DNA from: Magicicada septendecula
Taxonomy: Eukaryota > Arthropoda > Insecta > Hemiptera > Cicadidae
Length of the DNA stretch: 64,000 nucleotides
Reading direction: 5' to 3'
Assembly: GCA_034769895.1 (NCBI GenBank)
Contig: CM068373.1
Coordinates: 434,663,080 to 434,727,079, forward strand
The notes below the pieces were generated by a model. That model saw only the letters and a program-made list of their open reading frames with translations, ran no database searches and was not told the DNA's origin. Shown here in pieces: positions 34,900-47,500 of this stretch. Position 1 is the first letter of the stretch. Each line of letters starts with the position of its first letter. The position numbers were made by a program, and so were the translations under genes.

Positions 34900-36098
34900 T
34901 GTGAAGAAACAAACATTTATAAATTTAAAAAAATATATTCTGCCAGAACCTTACCTTGCGATCTTTTCTCGCTGACTTACCTTTTCATACACCATCAGAA
35001 GTTCAGGGCCCCCACCAGTATCTTTGAAGGACAGATATGGAAACCTTTATACTTTACCATAATTAAAACACTGGACAATTTTGCAGTCTGACTAGGGCTA
35101 CCCACAATTCAGAAGATTCCTTGGAACGTTTAGACGAATTTGTCAGCACAGAATTATTAGGAAATGGTAACGACGAAATAACTACGCTAACACATGGTTA
35201 TATTCTGTTAAAACAAATCTTATTTATTTTTAACTTCAATGTTCTATTCTCTTTTTATCTTTTACTTCAATACTTAAAACATGAAATTACTTATATAAAT
35301 ACCCTATATAATAATCTTTCTCAAGCAACAAGTACTTATGTATTTTATTTTCCCCTTTTTTATTTTTTACGTACACACACTCTCTCACTGTTATTTTTAC
35401 ATTTCTTTAACCCCTCTTATTTGAGCTCATTAATAATTATATTTTTTAGTTTTTTAGCAACTGATTATATTATACCTGCACGTGCTATTCTGCCATCTTT
35501 CTATTTCACTCTCACAAACACTGTTTTTATACTTCATGTTTACATATATTATTTATTCCGCGGACACTATTTCTGCCTTTTGTTCTTCTCTGACACTGTT
35601 ACATATTTCGGTAGACCTTGGTTACTCAATTCACTTAGGTCTACCAAAATTCCGAGGCTGCGTTATATTTACAACTGTACTGTGTGATTAGTTGTGGCGA
35701 AGCTGCTCGGCGATGACTGTGTGAACATCTTGCATGCGGTTGCCTACCCGCCAGGCGTTAGGCGTTGCCGTCAACTCATACTGTGATTGGTTTAAAAATA
35801 ACGAGCGGGAATAATTTGCCTCACCTCCGCTATGAATTTTGGGTCGGAGATTACATACTTTCCCATGCCCTTTTGTCCTCTGAGCACATGTCGCAAAAAA
35901 GCGGCACACACGCGCGCTCTTACACATTCCCAGACGCTAATAGCTTTTGTGTGCCTCGTACGGCTTTGTACCGCACTGACTACAAGGTGTTCAAAAAAGT
36001 CAAGCTATCGTGATCAAAACTGTTGCCTCGCATGGTTGGTTACAAATTTTTATAATTATTAGGAAATTAAAATAAACCTCTTGGTTTGTCCCGTTACA
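34900..36098. mobile_element. Solo LTR inside the 5' LTR of element c, TSD AGAT
   Basis: TGTGAAGAAAC ... CCCGTTACA, 1199 bp, flanked by AGAT at 34896-34899 and 36099-36102. The uninterrupted sister LTR reads CTACAGATAAGTAC at about 57973-57986, which proves the insertion and its exact borders. It contains a 188-codon hydrophobic open frame (35121-35687) that is only T-rich LTR sequence; I do not call it a gene. Confidence 0.85.
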
Positions 36099-36905
36099 AG
36101 ATAAGTACAATCAAACCTAGAGCGACCAAACAACAATTAATAAATATTTACCCAGTTCTAAAATACTCCATTCAGATAATAATGAGATATCAAATTTAGG
36201 GGGGTTTTAAAAAGAGTGAGAGAAAGAGAGAGAGAGTGAAAGCGAGGTACTGGTTCGCCTTAATAAAATTAAGTAAGCTTAGTTGGTTCAAATGATAATT
36301 ATGTGTGTTCACTGTTGGGGGATATGTTAATCACAAGCTGAATAGGATTAACACCCTTTGAATTTCTAAATGAAAATAAAAAATTTCAATTTCACAATGA
36401 CCCCGTGTCCAGTATAAATTATTGCGCCGAAACCTAACCTGTTTCCAGCATCAAAATCTCGCCTAAACGAGCCTATAGAATCTTCTGAGTCCAGGGAACT
36501 AAAGTATTTAAATTATGCAACTGTTATTTAATGCAAAGAGTGAAATGATTTACATATGTTAACCTAAAATATGTTGGCGACCCTGTAATGTGCTGATGAA
36601 GTGAAAGGTAAGTGCGAAGAATAGATCGTGGAGTAAGTATTATAAAGGTGGGTATGGTTGGGAAAAGCATGAATTACGTTACAATTGGCAAATCCCTGCC
36701 AGGATTTTTATGTAAATAGGGCTGAAATTTGACGCTAGGGAATAGGCTTGGAAGCGGCAGTAATTTTTGAAATTTATAGGTTAAAAGACGTTCAAAATAC
36801 CACGTGGTAAAAAAAAAGTTTTTGTTTAGTATATATAAACTCTCATTTGTCTCAGTATTGATTTGTAATAAGTATTTAATAAAAACTAATTAAGAAACAT
36901 GGAGA

Positions 36906-37582
36906 ATGATGAGGAGGAATGATTCAACTGTCATGAGTGAATCAGAAATCCAGTCAGCTCGTGTATTAAATAAAGAGAGCAGTTTAACCGAGTCAGTTAT
37001 AATGAGTAAAGTGGGAGCAGAATCTACTCCCGTGGCAACCAAAGAAAAAGAGTGGTCAATGGCCGATATGATTAAGTTAATGAGAACAATGTCTGATGAT
37101 ATAAAACATAATATGAATGTTAAATAGAAAGTAATTTAAATGAAGTAAGTACTAAATTCGATGAACAGAATATTAAAAATTAAAGTAATTTTAATGATAT
37201 GAAATAAAATAATGTTAAATTTGAAATTAAGATGAATAAACGTCTAAATGAGATAGACGAACATTGTAATACCATCATAAAACAAATACAAGATGATGTA
37301 AATAATATCAGAAAAAGAAAGGAGAGTAAAAGAGACACAGGTAAGTGTATTGAGAATATAAATAATGAAGGAGTAGTTGACAAGGTAAGTGATGGTGTTA
37401 GTAATAGTGATGATAGTGAGATAATGTTGAATAATAATAATAAAGATATAGTTGAAAATGGGGTATCTAAGTATGATATGGTAAGTAATAGTAGAGATGA
37501 TGAGAATATAATGGGAGTTGACGTTAGTGAGGGGGTAATAATAACTGTTAATGAGCTTGAAAAGAATACGAAGAGAGTTTAA
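36906..37582 (+). pseudogene. Gag-like coiled-coil ORF of element c, broken
   Basis: Two open pieces (36906-37127 and 37232-37582) lie in one degenerate frame interrupted by a frameshift near 37130 and stops near 37180. The first has an EKEWSMADMIKLMRTMSDDI-like stretch. The second has MNKRLNEIDEHCNTIIKQIQ, a heptad-rich coiled coil, followed by an Asn/Asp/Val-rich acidic tail. Position (just after the LTR) and coiled-coil character fit a gypsy-like gag N terminus. It is clearly related in layout and tail to 47501-47968. No zinc knuckle is present. Confidence 0.55.
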
Positions 37583-37911
37583 GTGAATATGGGGGGCAGA
37601 GGGCAAATTTTTACCTGTGTTTTGTGTGAAGTAAAGGCTTCACAAGTGTTGTTGGAGGATGTAAGTTCCTCTAGAATATATTTGAGAGACATATGGTCTT
37701 CAAATGATCCCTTAAGTTGTTATAATGTACCTGGTAAATCCAGATGATGTTTAAACAATGTTGTATTGCCCTTTGCGTGGAATGAGAAAGTTAAATGGGG
37801 TTGGAAGAGTGATTATAAAGAGAGAGAGAGAGTTGTTTAAGATGAATAGGGGTTATGAAGAGTTAGTAGAGAGATAAAATGTGGAGACAATGGTTAATAA
37901 TGAAGACTTAC
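37583..37911 (+). pseudogene. Second ORF remnant of element c
   Basis: After the gag-like frame, an EDVSSSRIYLRDIWSSNDPL stretch lies near 37650-37720. It aligns with EDEGSSRVYVGDVWSPNDSL at about 48030-48095 of element a, which shows a conserved coding segment. A TGA at about 37745 and frame breaks follow. The downstream part was separated by the transposon at 37916 and continues at 52990. Function unknown. Confidence 0.5.
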
Positions 37912-38466
37912 CTTAGGGTCATTCCATATCAAATCATCCAGAAATGTTAGGAAATGACACCCACCCTTACAGAAAACCTTGAAACCTTGTGTAATTGAAG
38001 TTTACCTAGATATATGAACATTTCCAAAATTTAAATGTTGCAGGTTAAGTACTTTTTCAGTTATGATCTAAAGAAGTTATATGGATTCAGGGACTCAGGT
38101 TTTCCATAGACGAGCTCCTTTATAATTTAAAAATGCAATAGTTCCTACAATTTTTGTAGTAGAACCTTGAATTTTTTTTTAATTAAAGAGGAAGGTTTAT
38201 ATTTTTATGTTCATGCTCCTTATATTGAATATTCATAATCTATGTCTTAGAAAAAAAATGTAAATAATTTCTTTTAAACAAACTCGATACATGGGCATTA
38301 TAATTTTTTTAAGGTATTGCCCCCTCATAGATTCCTTTGAAAGTTTTACAATATTGTTATAAATCTTTCTTTATGTCACACAAAAAGAATCAGTTTGTAG
38401 AAATGATGGGAATACATAGAAATACATAACTTTTGGGTAAAGAAGGTAATTGTAAGAATTTTTATT

Positions 38467-38829
38467 TAAGGAGGGATTTTCATATAAGGCGGGAATTTTG
38501 AAAAACACAAAGTTCGATTTTATTGTTTTGTTTTGGACTTGTACACTAATAATTTTGATAAAAATAAAGTTAAGACGTTTGATTGGGAAAAACAACGCTT
38601 TATTCAAATGTCTTAAGTTTATTTTTATCAAAATTATTAGTTTACTTAATATTCTGTCAATCATTTTTTCAATTTACTTAGAACTATTTTACTACTAATT
38701 ATTTACTCTAGGAGCTAATAAGTTCCTGTACTACATTTCACAAGTAAATATAACAAAATATGTCTCAAAACAATAAAATTGAACTTTGTGTTTTTCAAAA
38801 TTCCCGCCTTATATAAAAATCCCTCCTTC
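38467..38829. repeat. Foldback sequence within the DNA transposon
   Basis: The arm at 38467-38530 (GGAGGGATTTT ... GGCGGGAATTTTGAAAAACA) is inverted at 38768-38829. A second, inner inverted pair (ACTAATAATTTTGATAAAAA at 38546, its complement ending near 38642) lies between them. This is either a separate MITE-like insertion upstream of the gene or part of the transposon's own subterminal structure. Confidence 0.65.
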
Positions 38830-39092
38830 TGAGTTCTTGTACTGAGTTGCATCACATAGTTCTTTGTTAGTCATAAATTTAGTTGTTGCAGTTTTTCAAC
38901 TATTCACTTTCAAAACAAAAGTAAGTATTATCTATTGAAAATAGTAACAATAATATTAAAATAATAATTTGAAATACTTTTGTAATGAAACAATTGAATA
39001 GCATGATTTTGTCATTATTTAATCTCTTTTTAGGTTAGGCCTACATCTCTTGGATTATTTATGACAAATGGTGCTTTTATGCCTCAAGCAAT

Positions 39093-42000
39093 ATGGAAAG
39101 TACAAGTAGGCAGTGTTTTCTTGGACAGTACCTTCAAGATTCATGTGATAGTGCCCTGACAAGTGTGAATGAACTGACTGATGAAGAACAAGAACTTATA
39201 TTATGGCAAAGCAATAGTCATTCATACTGTTTATCTGATTCATATGTGTGTGTTAAACACAAAGACAGGTACCTGTGCAGATTCTCTCTACATAAGAAAA
39301 TTTGCTGTGATCCCTGTAAGCGCCATAAACGATCTGTTTTATCTGGATTGCGTGAAGTTAGTTTAGAAAAGGCAAAGGACTTCAAAATTAGAGGATTTAG
39401 CATTGTTCCTGGGGAAAAAATGTGCCCAACCTGTACCAAACTTATTAGTGAAAAACAAGCAAGTGACGACTCGTCATCAGATGATATAAATGTCAGTAAT
39501 GTGAAGGTGCAGACTCCTGAAAAAGCTGTGCTCAATTCTAGCTTAACTAGCCTAGGAATATCTCCTCCAAAGCTGCATTCGGTTGCTCGGCATAGTTGGT
39601 CTGCAGCAGCCAAACGTAAATTGGAATCAGCAACTGGGGCATTAAAAACTAAAATTTCACATGTATATCAAGTTGAGCTGGCTATTGAAGCTAGTAATAA
39701 CCCTGACAGTGTTTTAACAATACTTGAAGAAAAGGCAAAACATCACAATGTACTCATGGATAAAATAAAGCAGAAAATTAAACATGCAAATAATTGTGAA
39801 AAAATTCAATTACTCACTCTTGTGCCACAAACCTGGTTTCGACAAAAAGTCAGCTCCACATTTCAAGTTTCTGAATATTTGGTGTGACAAGCAAGAGCTC
39901 TTGTAATTGAGAAGGGTATTTTATCGATGCCTGAGCAAAAAAGAGGAAAGACATTACCACATGAAACAGTGCAAAAAGTAAAGAGTTTTTATTTAGATGA
40001 TGAAAACTCAAGCATAATGCCTGGGAAAAAAGACAAAGTGAGGACCAGCAAAAATACATATGAACAGAAGCGTCTTGTTTTAAGTAATTTAGCTGAAATG
40101 TATTCTCGCTATAAAAAGAAGTATCCTGAAGACAAAGTAGGATTTTTAAAATTTGCTTCTCTTCGACCGAAACAGTGTATACTCGCAAGATCATCAGGAA
40201 CACATACCGTATGTGTCTTCACTTACCACCCAAATGTTAAATTGCTTCTAAATTCCATTTCTATTAAAGAAACGTACCATGATCTAATTAAAATAATAAC
40301 ATGTGATATAAATAACTGAGCCTGTATGCTCCGTCTGTGCGATAAAAGCTCGCCCCCCCCCCCCAGTTATTTACTTCAAACACACTTAGAAAATTAAATA
40401 GATAGAATGACTATACTGATAGAATGACTTTAAATGTTCAAATCACCACTCTATCAGAATTCTGCGACACACTAATTAAGAAAATTGAAAAACTTACTCC
40501 ACACTCTTTTATTGCTCAATCACAGTCTGATTATCTGAAAATGAAGAAAGAAACACTTGATGAAGGATCAGTGTTAATTTTAATGGATTTCAGTGAAAAT
40601 CTCAATTTTGTTGTTCAAGATGAAGTACAGGGGTACCATTGGAACAATGGTAGCTGCACTCTTCACACTGTTGTTATATATTACAATTAAAACATAAAAC
40701 GTTACAGGTAAACTACCCCTTTCCCTTAACCGATCTTCACCAAAAACAATAGGTCTTGAGTACTCTACAAATCAGGGCTGTACGCAAAACATTATTTGAT
40801 TCTGTTTGAATTTGCGGCTGTTATCGTTTGCCATAGAAAATACCCTTGTTAAGAAAACGTTGCAGGTAAACTACCCCTTTCCCTCAACCGAACTTCACCA
40901 AAAACAATAGGTCTTGAGAACTCTACAATTTAGGGCTGTATGCAAATAATCTTTTGATTCTGTTTGAATTTGCGGCTGTTATCGTTTGCCATAGGAAATA
41001 CCCTTGTTAAAACATAAAACGTTACAGGTAAACTACCCCTTTCCCTTAACCGATCTTCACCAAAATCAACAGATCTTGAGAACTCTACAATTCAGGGCTG
41101 TATGCGAAACATTATTTGATTCTGTTTGAATTTGCGGCTGTTATCGTTTGCCAAACAAACAAAATTACCCTTGCTAAAAAAAAACCGTTGCAGGTAAACT
41201 ACCCCTTTCCCTCAACCGATCTTCACCAAAAACAATAGGTCGCGAGTACTCTGTAAATCAGGGCTGCATGCAAAAAATTATTTGATTCTGTTTGAATTTG
41301 CGGCAGTTATCGTTTGCCATAGAAAAAAAATCTACAGACAGACAGACAGACACACACACAGACACTTTTCGGAAAACGACTTTTTTTCATGTTTTGAGTG
41401 TAGTAGAATCAGAATCTGCAATAATCTCGAACACGATTTTTTTTGCCATCACCATACTTCCATTCCTTAAGGAATATGGAAGTAAAAAAGACCAACAGTT
41501 GCAAGCAAAAAGTTTTTGTATCATTTCTGATGATCTAGAACATGATGTGGCCCTGGTGTATCAGACTCAGAAGACTGTATTGAATTTTTTGAAGTTTGAA
41601 TTTCCTGAAATTCCCCTTGCTTATGCTGAATATTTCACTGATGGATGTGCTGCACAGTACAAAAATTGTAAGAATTTCAGAAATATCTGCTACCATGAAC
41701 ACGATTTCAATGTAAAGTGCAGCTGGTCTTTTTTTGCAACCAGCCACGGCAAATCTCCCTGAGATGGTATTGGTGGCACTGTTAAAAGACTTGTCACAAA
41801 AACAAGTTTGCAAAGACTATATAAAGATCAAATACTTACAGCGTCGCAGGTATTCTGCCGGGAGAACCTACAAGGCATTTCAGTTCTCTTTGTTTCAAAA
41901 GATGAAATGGTACAAGTTAGAAATTTTCTTTTTCCACGCTTTGAAAGTGCAAAAACGGTTCCTGGAACACGATCTATGCATCACATTATACCACTATCAC

Positions 42001-42128
42001 AAACCAAGATTGGAGCAAAAAGGCTAAGCTGTGATACTGATTTTAGTATCATGCATGATTTCTCTGCACTTCCGCCACTAATGCCAGAATGCTCTGTGCA
42101 GCCCAACTGCTAAGTTGCATGTGCATAT
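39093..42128 (+). pseudogene. cc8K15.2-like transposon protein, N-terminal and central part
   Basis: Starts with ATG 39093. The 264-codon first piece has a Cys-rich region (CVKHKDRYLC, ICCDPCKRHKRS, KMCPTCTKLI) that looks like zinc-binding fingers. After a TGA at 39885 the frame goes on with MPEQKRGKTLPHETVQKVKS and LRPKQCILARSSGTHTVCVF; a TGA at 40317 and a C-run near 40355 follow. The 40424-40684 piece ends VQDEVQGYHWNNGSCTLH. A family R insertion (40687-41487) separates it from SFCIISDDLEHDVALVYQTQ, YFTDGCAAQYKNCKNF and FFATSHGKSP*DGIGGTVKR, with a TGA replacing the Cys codon. The conserved Asp pairs could be transposase catalytic residues (inference). It resembles arthropod and cnidarian proteins named cc8K15.2-like, of unknown biochemistry. 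Confidence 0.7.
40687..41487 (+). mobile_element. 5'-truncated family R copy inside a coding region
   Basis: Starts abruptly at TTAAAACATAAAACGTTACA, a unit boundary of the array, carries four array units (markers near 40707, 40863, 41028, 41195) and the complete 3' tail ending ATGGAAGTAAA. It splits the transposon gene between HWNNGSCTLHTVV and the DDLEHD box. Missing 5' modules with an intact 3' terminus is the pattern left by target-primed reverse transcription. A clear target duplication was not seen, apart from A-rich junctions. Confidence 0.8.
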
Positions 42129-45052
42129 TGTAGCATGACAGATAATGCCCATAATTCTGAATGGTAGAATGATCATAAAACCAAAATAAAAACATTTTAA
42201 ATCCGAGAAAGCAAAATAAAAAATTAATTAAGAACCACCGTAAAGTACAATCCTAGATTAAAGTAAAAGTTTCATTTAAAATCAATGTTACAATGAGTGA
42301 TGAATCATCAAAATAAACTGCAAAACTAAAAGTATAGAAAAAGGTAATACCCAGGTAGGATAGGAAGGAAGTAAGGAATAAACCCAAAACATAACAACAT
42401 CCACAACAGAAAAGGAAATATTTTATAAGGAACAAGAAGAATAGGAGAAATCAATGAAGATACCAGAACAAGACTGCATCCACAAGAAGAAGGAGTGCTC
42501 TTATAAAAAACCCAAACCCCAAAAGAGAGTGATAAAAAATAATAACAAATGAAAGTATAACAAAATATCAAATTTGGAAACCATGTAAAATAAATATAAG
42601 CCAAAAGTGTATAAAGTAAAATTGAAAGTGAACCAATGTGAAATAATTATATAAGGCAAAAAACAAACCTTCATTATTGTCTATAAATAGATTTCTTGAT
42701 TTTAATAAAACTATTTAGAAATAAAATCCAAGAATAAAAAGGGGATCAGTGCAAGTTTTTGTGTTATAATAAATAAACCTTGTGTCAATATTGCAGTTCA
42801 CAAACTAAGTAAATTGTGAAATAGTACAACTTTGAAGTGTTTATATAGTGTCCATGAATAATATTAAATAAAGTATTATCATGACAGATAATACAGGTGT
42901 TTCTGAATAATAACTGCCACTCTTAATATAAGAATGACAGTAGAGAAAACAAGAGCAGGCCATAATAAAAGTGAAGTGACAAAGTATCATAACCCCAAAA
43001 TCAAACAAAAAACATTAAAACTGAAAATAGAACCTAGTATAAGAAATAGAGTAAACGATGGAAGGACAGATATGTTTTGTTTATTTAGAATAAGTTACTA
43101 GTGATAATCAAGACTGAAATGTCAGAATTAAATAACATTCTTTATTTATAAAATATTTATTGTGTATTACTAATATTAATTAAGTATAAAATGTCCGAGT
43201 TTGAAAGACTATTGTTAATTTCAATTATGTATTATGGATTAAGAGTATAAATTATATACTAATTGTTCTTTTGTTAAAATAAGAAAATGTTAATTAATGT
43301 CATATTAGAATAGAAAGTCAGAGAGGGTATGAACAAAATGAATTATTTAAAAACTTTGTATGAAAAAACTGTTAGAAATCTAGGCCAAATGTTAAAACTA
43401 AACAGCATCAAAATTGATGAAATAAGTACAGAAAAACAATTAAACTGATGGGATTTATATAATGTAAATCAGTCATAGAGTCATGTAACTGGAAATATAA
43501 GTAAGAAAGATTTGTAAAAAGATAGGGAGAATTATTGTTAAAAAGGTAAATGTAAAAACTGAAAATTCTGAGAGGGGAGTCACATATTAATGTATAATAT
43601 TTTAAAAGATAACCAATTAATCAAATTGCAAGAAATTAAGGAAAGATAAACCTTTTATATCAATCTGAGATTTAATACAACCATTAATATAACATGTAAA
43701 ATGGCAACTTTTTTGAAAAGGACAGGAAGTGAATTTTAAAACTTACAATTTTCAAAATGAAGTAAATATAGCATTTTAGATCAGACTTAATAAAACTATC
43801 TTATATGGTATCAAATCAAACAGAATGAACTGAAGAAGAAGATTATGTATTTAGTAGTTAATAAATTTGAATAATAGCAAAAATATATTCAGTTATATAA
43901 TGTAAAATTCTCACATGCACAGGATGTCAAATAATTTTGAAACAATGGATTGCTAATATTAATTTGGCTAAGACTTTTGGAGAAGACGAAGGAAGTTAGT
44001 TAGTTCATTATTAGATATTGTGAAGTACACTTGACACGAGCTCTTAAGCAATTTTTAACCTAATAGCTGAGACATAAATGGCGCATATCGAATAAGCCTA
44101 GCCTGATGCGAAAAACGCGAGTTTTGTAAAAATACATTCTAAACGTAAATTCAGTGAAACGAACACCAACAAACATTAAATTAACTTCAAACAAGAACAG
44201 AACACAGTGAATACACAATTTAAACAATTAAAACAGTAATTACACACAACGAAACGGAAAGTGCAATTCTCGACATAACAGACTAAAGTTGAACATAACT
44301 TTTACAACACATTTTATCGAAGTGGAACACTAACAATTAACCAGGAACACTCCACCAACACAAGAAGGAATAATCGCTACAGCAGGAACGAGAAATCACA
44401 AGAAAAGCAGCCTTTATTGGAAGCAGAATTAGCGAGGTGTATTCTTCTGACATCTGAACTCGAAGCGGCCATCTTTTTCTTCCCACAATCCAACGCGACA
44501 TTGCCAACTCAACTGAACGGTTCGAACATTTCTTTAATATTACTTATATATTGAATGTCATATATGTATTTTAATTTTTAAGATTATACTTTTGTAATGT
44601 TATACTTTCCATAATTTACCCTTTTTCTCTGACTATCTATGAAATAACTGTTAAAAGAACCCCATACTAAATAATTGTACGAACTATCGAAAAATACCCT
44701 GAGAGAGTTGATTAATAAATCGATAGAAAATCGATCATATCAATATTTGTTAATAAAATTCATTAAAGATCATAAAATTGAATATCGTTTATTCCTTATA
44801 ATAATTAGCATAATACATAATTTTAATTGAGCGATAACTACCAGAATTTCACAACCACGAAGGAAGATAACCTCCAAATAGGAAAGTTCACATATCGATT
44901 GTTATTGGAGACAATCCTATTAACTGAGAAAAGGAATTTTAATACTAAAAAGGACATCATTCAATTAAAATAATTAACAAGAAGTTCGGAACACCATAAA
45001 AAATAAAATAAAATTACACAAACAAATTAACAAATCCATTGAAAGTGTTACA
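42129..45052. mobile_element. 2.9-kb TG...CA element, TSD ATAT
   Basis: Begins TGTAGCATGAC and ends GTGTTACA, flanked by ATAT at 42125-42128 and 45053-45056. Removing it joins codons for VACAY to DSSWYLR, restoring the transposon reading frame. The interior is strongly A-rich and T-poor on this strand, with no convincing ORF. It may be a long solo LTR or a nonautonomous LTR element in minus orientation (it would then start TGTAACACTTTC). The counterpart at 53802-56606 has the opposite base skew. Confidence 0.7.
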
Positions 45053-45320
45053 ATATGACTCTTCTTGGTATTTGAGGATTGTTGAGAAAGTGAATGGTGA
45101 AGAAGGAGATGTTACAGTAAGGTTCATGCATCCTCATGGACCATCCCCGTCCTTCTATTGGCCTGATAATGATGTTTGTGACGTCCCATTCTCTCATATT
45201 CAATGTGAAGTTGATATCACCACAGCAACAGGCTGTACTTATTCTCTAAGCAAAGAGTCTTCAAGATTGGTGGAAGAAAAGTGGTCCTCGTACAAAAAAA
45301 TATTAAATGTGAATCATTAA
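45053..45320 (+). pseudogene. cc8K15.2-like transposon protein, C-terminal part
   Basis: Continuation of 39093-42128 after the 2.9-kb insertion. It reads DSSWYLRIVEKVNGEEGDV, RFMHPHGPSPSFYWPDND and IQCEVDITTATGCTYSLS to a TAA at 45318. The WYLGxI ... VxFMHPHGP ... FxWP pattern is the C-terminal region of this family (a small beta-barrel-like module, by appearance). The join falls inside a codon-exact target duplication. Downstream, 45321-46099 is non-coding 3' region of the transposon, with poly-T and poly-G runs. Confidence 0.65.
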
Positions 45321-46099
45321 AGCGTCTGTCACATGTGTAGTTCCAAGTGAACTTGAATGCAGATTGCAGCATCAGCATTTTGTGTAGTGTTGACATAGTA
45401 TTGATTTTTGAGAAAGTGTTCAAATACTATAAACAAAACTCTAGGTATCATTGCATTGAGTTAATTCAGTTATGACACAGAAGTTACCATTGTAACAAAG
45501 TTAGTGTTCATATCTTATGCAATGTACGAGTACATTTTATAGTTTGTAGTTTTGTTTTATATTGAAATTTTTGTTGCATTTGTATATTTTTATGCTCACT
45601 TATGTTGTTAATGTTTCTTGGGTAGTTAACAGTATTTCTATTAAGGATATTGTGGGAATGTTAATGGCTGAATGGAAATGTTCTCAAAATTCACAACGAA
45701 TTTTTTGTGTGAGTACCATTCGTTTCTCAAAACTGATTTTTTTTTTTTGCGATGAAACTTTACTATTTGTAGATCACTTTCCAATTTTATCAATTTTCAG
45801 AGGGGGGGGCAAGTGTCCAATTTTTTTTTTTTTTTAATTTAACCCAAAAAATAATAAAATTAATCTACAAAATTTTATATGGCCAGTTCTTTCATGTTTT
45901 CGTAAACTACATGTCAGAAAGAATATTCAGGGAAAAAATTGTCAGCCTACTTTTTTCCATTTAAAAACTGCATCCAATTTTCAAATTTTCACAATTTGCT
46001 TTGAAGTAACGCATTGCATCAAACTTTCTGCAATTACTACCAACAGAATGTATATAAAGCAATAAAAATTGGCAAAAGTTCATGAAATTAAGTACAATA

Positions 46100-47306
46100 T
46101 GTAACAGTACATAAAGGCCCCATGCTTTAATTATGGGATCTGAGGTTATTTTTCCATGTTTTATTGTATAATTGTCAAATACAGAATGGTTAGGTCCATT
46201 GTCCCTATATACGAAGGAACAGCGCAGATTCGGTGAGATGAGTACCATGCCAAGGTCACCGTTGGACGCGCGAGAGCCGGTCGAGGAAATGGCAGTGTTT
46301 ATGACGACTGACTATAAATATTCATTGTGATTGGTTCATAACGCTGTTTTGTCATAACAAAAGACAATGACGCATAAAACACAATGCATGTAACTAGGCG
46401 TTGTCCCATCTAACAAAGCCTGATGACGTCAAACGCACTAACACAAGCATAAATTTGCATATTCATCTGTCTCAGTTCAGCACAGCACACCAAAGAGGCC
46501 ACAGCGATGTATCGCTGTCGACCCAGTTTTCATACAAAAGTTGTAAAAAGTATTATTCAAAATTAAAGAAATGTGAGAATAAAGTCAGAAAACAATTAAG
46601 TAACAATACACAGTAAAGACATTAAATGTAGAGTCAGTGCAAGATGATTTAAGAACAATAATGATGAGGGGAACATCTGATACCAGCGAGGGAGCTACGC
46701 TACACAGTTTTCAGAGAAGTCAACCATATCACTTTTATTTTCGTATTAATGAGCTCATTAAGTAAACCCATAAATTGTATAAAATGTAATTGTAACAGTG
46801 AGTGTGCGATCGAACGAACGCATGGCCATGCTTCCATACATAGAAGGCATTGGTTTGTAAAATATATGATCCTATAACTAATTACATGATAAGCGCTGCA
46901 ACTAGAAAACAAAAGAAAACATATATACCAAGAGATAGTAACAAGATTCACAGTTAATATACAGTCACAATGATTGAATAAGTTTGGAGAAATATAGCCA
47001 CCATTTTGTTTTAGTAATAACACATGACGTCATTTTGGGCACCATTTAATGTATGTTTATTTTGTTCCTGAAATTAAAACTAATAATTATATTAAATCAA
47101 GAAGCAGTGTTATCATTTATGTCACCTTTTTTGAATCTAAATCTCGCTGAGAATGAACCCTGGCCCCTTAGGAAGAAAGTATCATAAAAAAAAAAGCACG
47201 TGCTCTCACATTATTAAAATCGGTAAGTACACGTGTTTACAATATTATGGTAATATTTACATTTACATAAATATAAATGTTTGTGTGTAAAAGAGTGTAA
47301 ATAACA
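46100..47306 (+). repeat. 5' LTR of element a
   Basis: 1207 bases, TGTAAC ... AATAACA. Contains a GCATATTCATCTGTCTCAGT box near 46456, a TCTCGCTGAGAATGAACCC segment near 47141, and several matches to the other two LTR copies. Relative to the 3' LTR and to solo LTR b it lacks the 22 bases containing CCATACTCCTGG. Confidence 0.85.
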
Positions 47307-47500
47307 AATGGCCCCCGAACTTGGAACTTATATAAAGCTATTTTTATATAAGATATAGGCCAGATTTAGAAACAGAGAAGGTGATAGAACGATACATAAC
47401 CCAGTACACAAGAGGTTATGTTGACAAACATAGTGAGTAGTAATTGTATGACTAATTACAAATATAACTAAATAATCATTTTAATATTAAAAGTGTCAAA

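Noticed and set aside
35121-35687. 188-codon hydrophobic ORF that looks like a membrane protein
   Set aside because: It lies entirely inside a solo LTR with precise AGAT duplications and an empty-site control. The hydrophobic composition follows from T-rich sequence, and there is no family motif.
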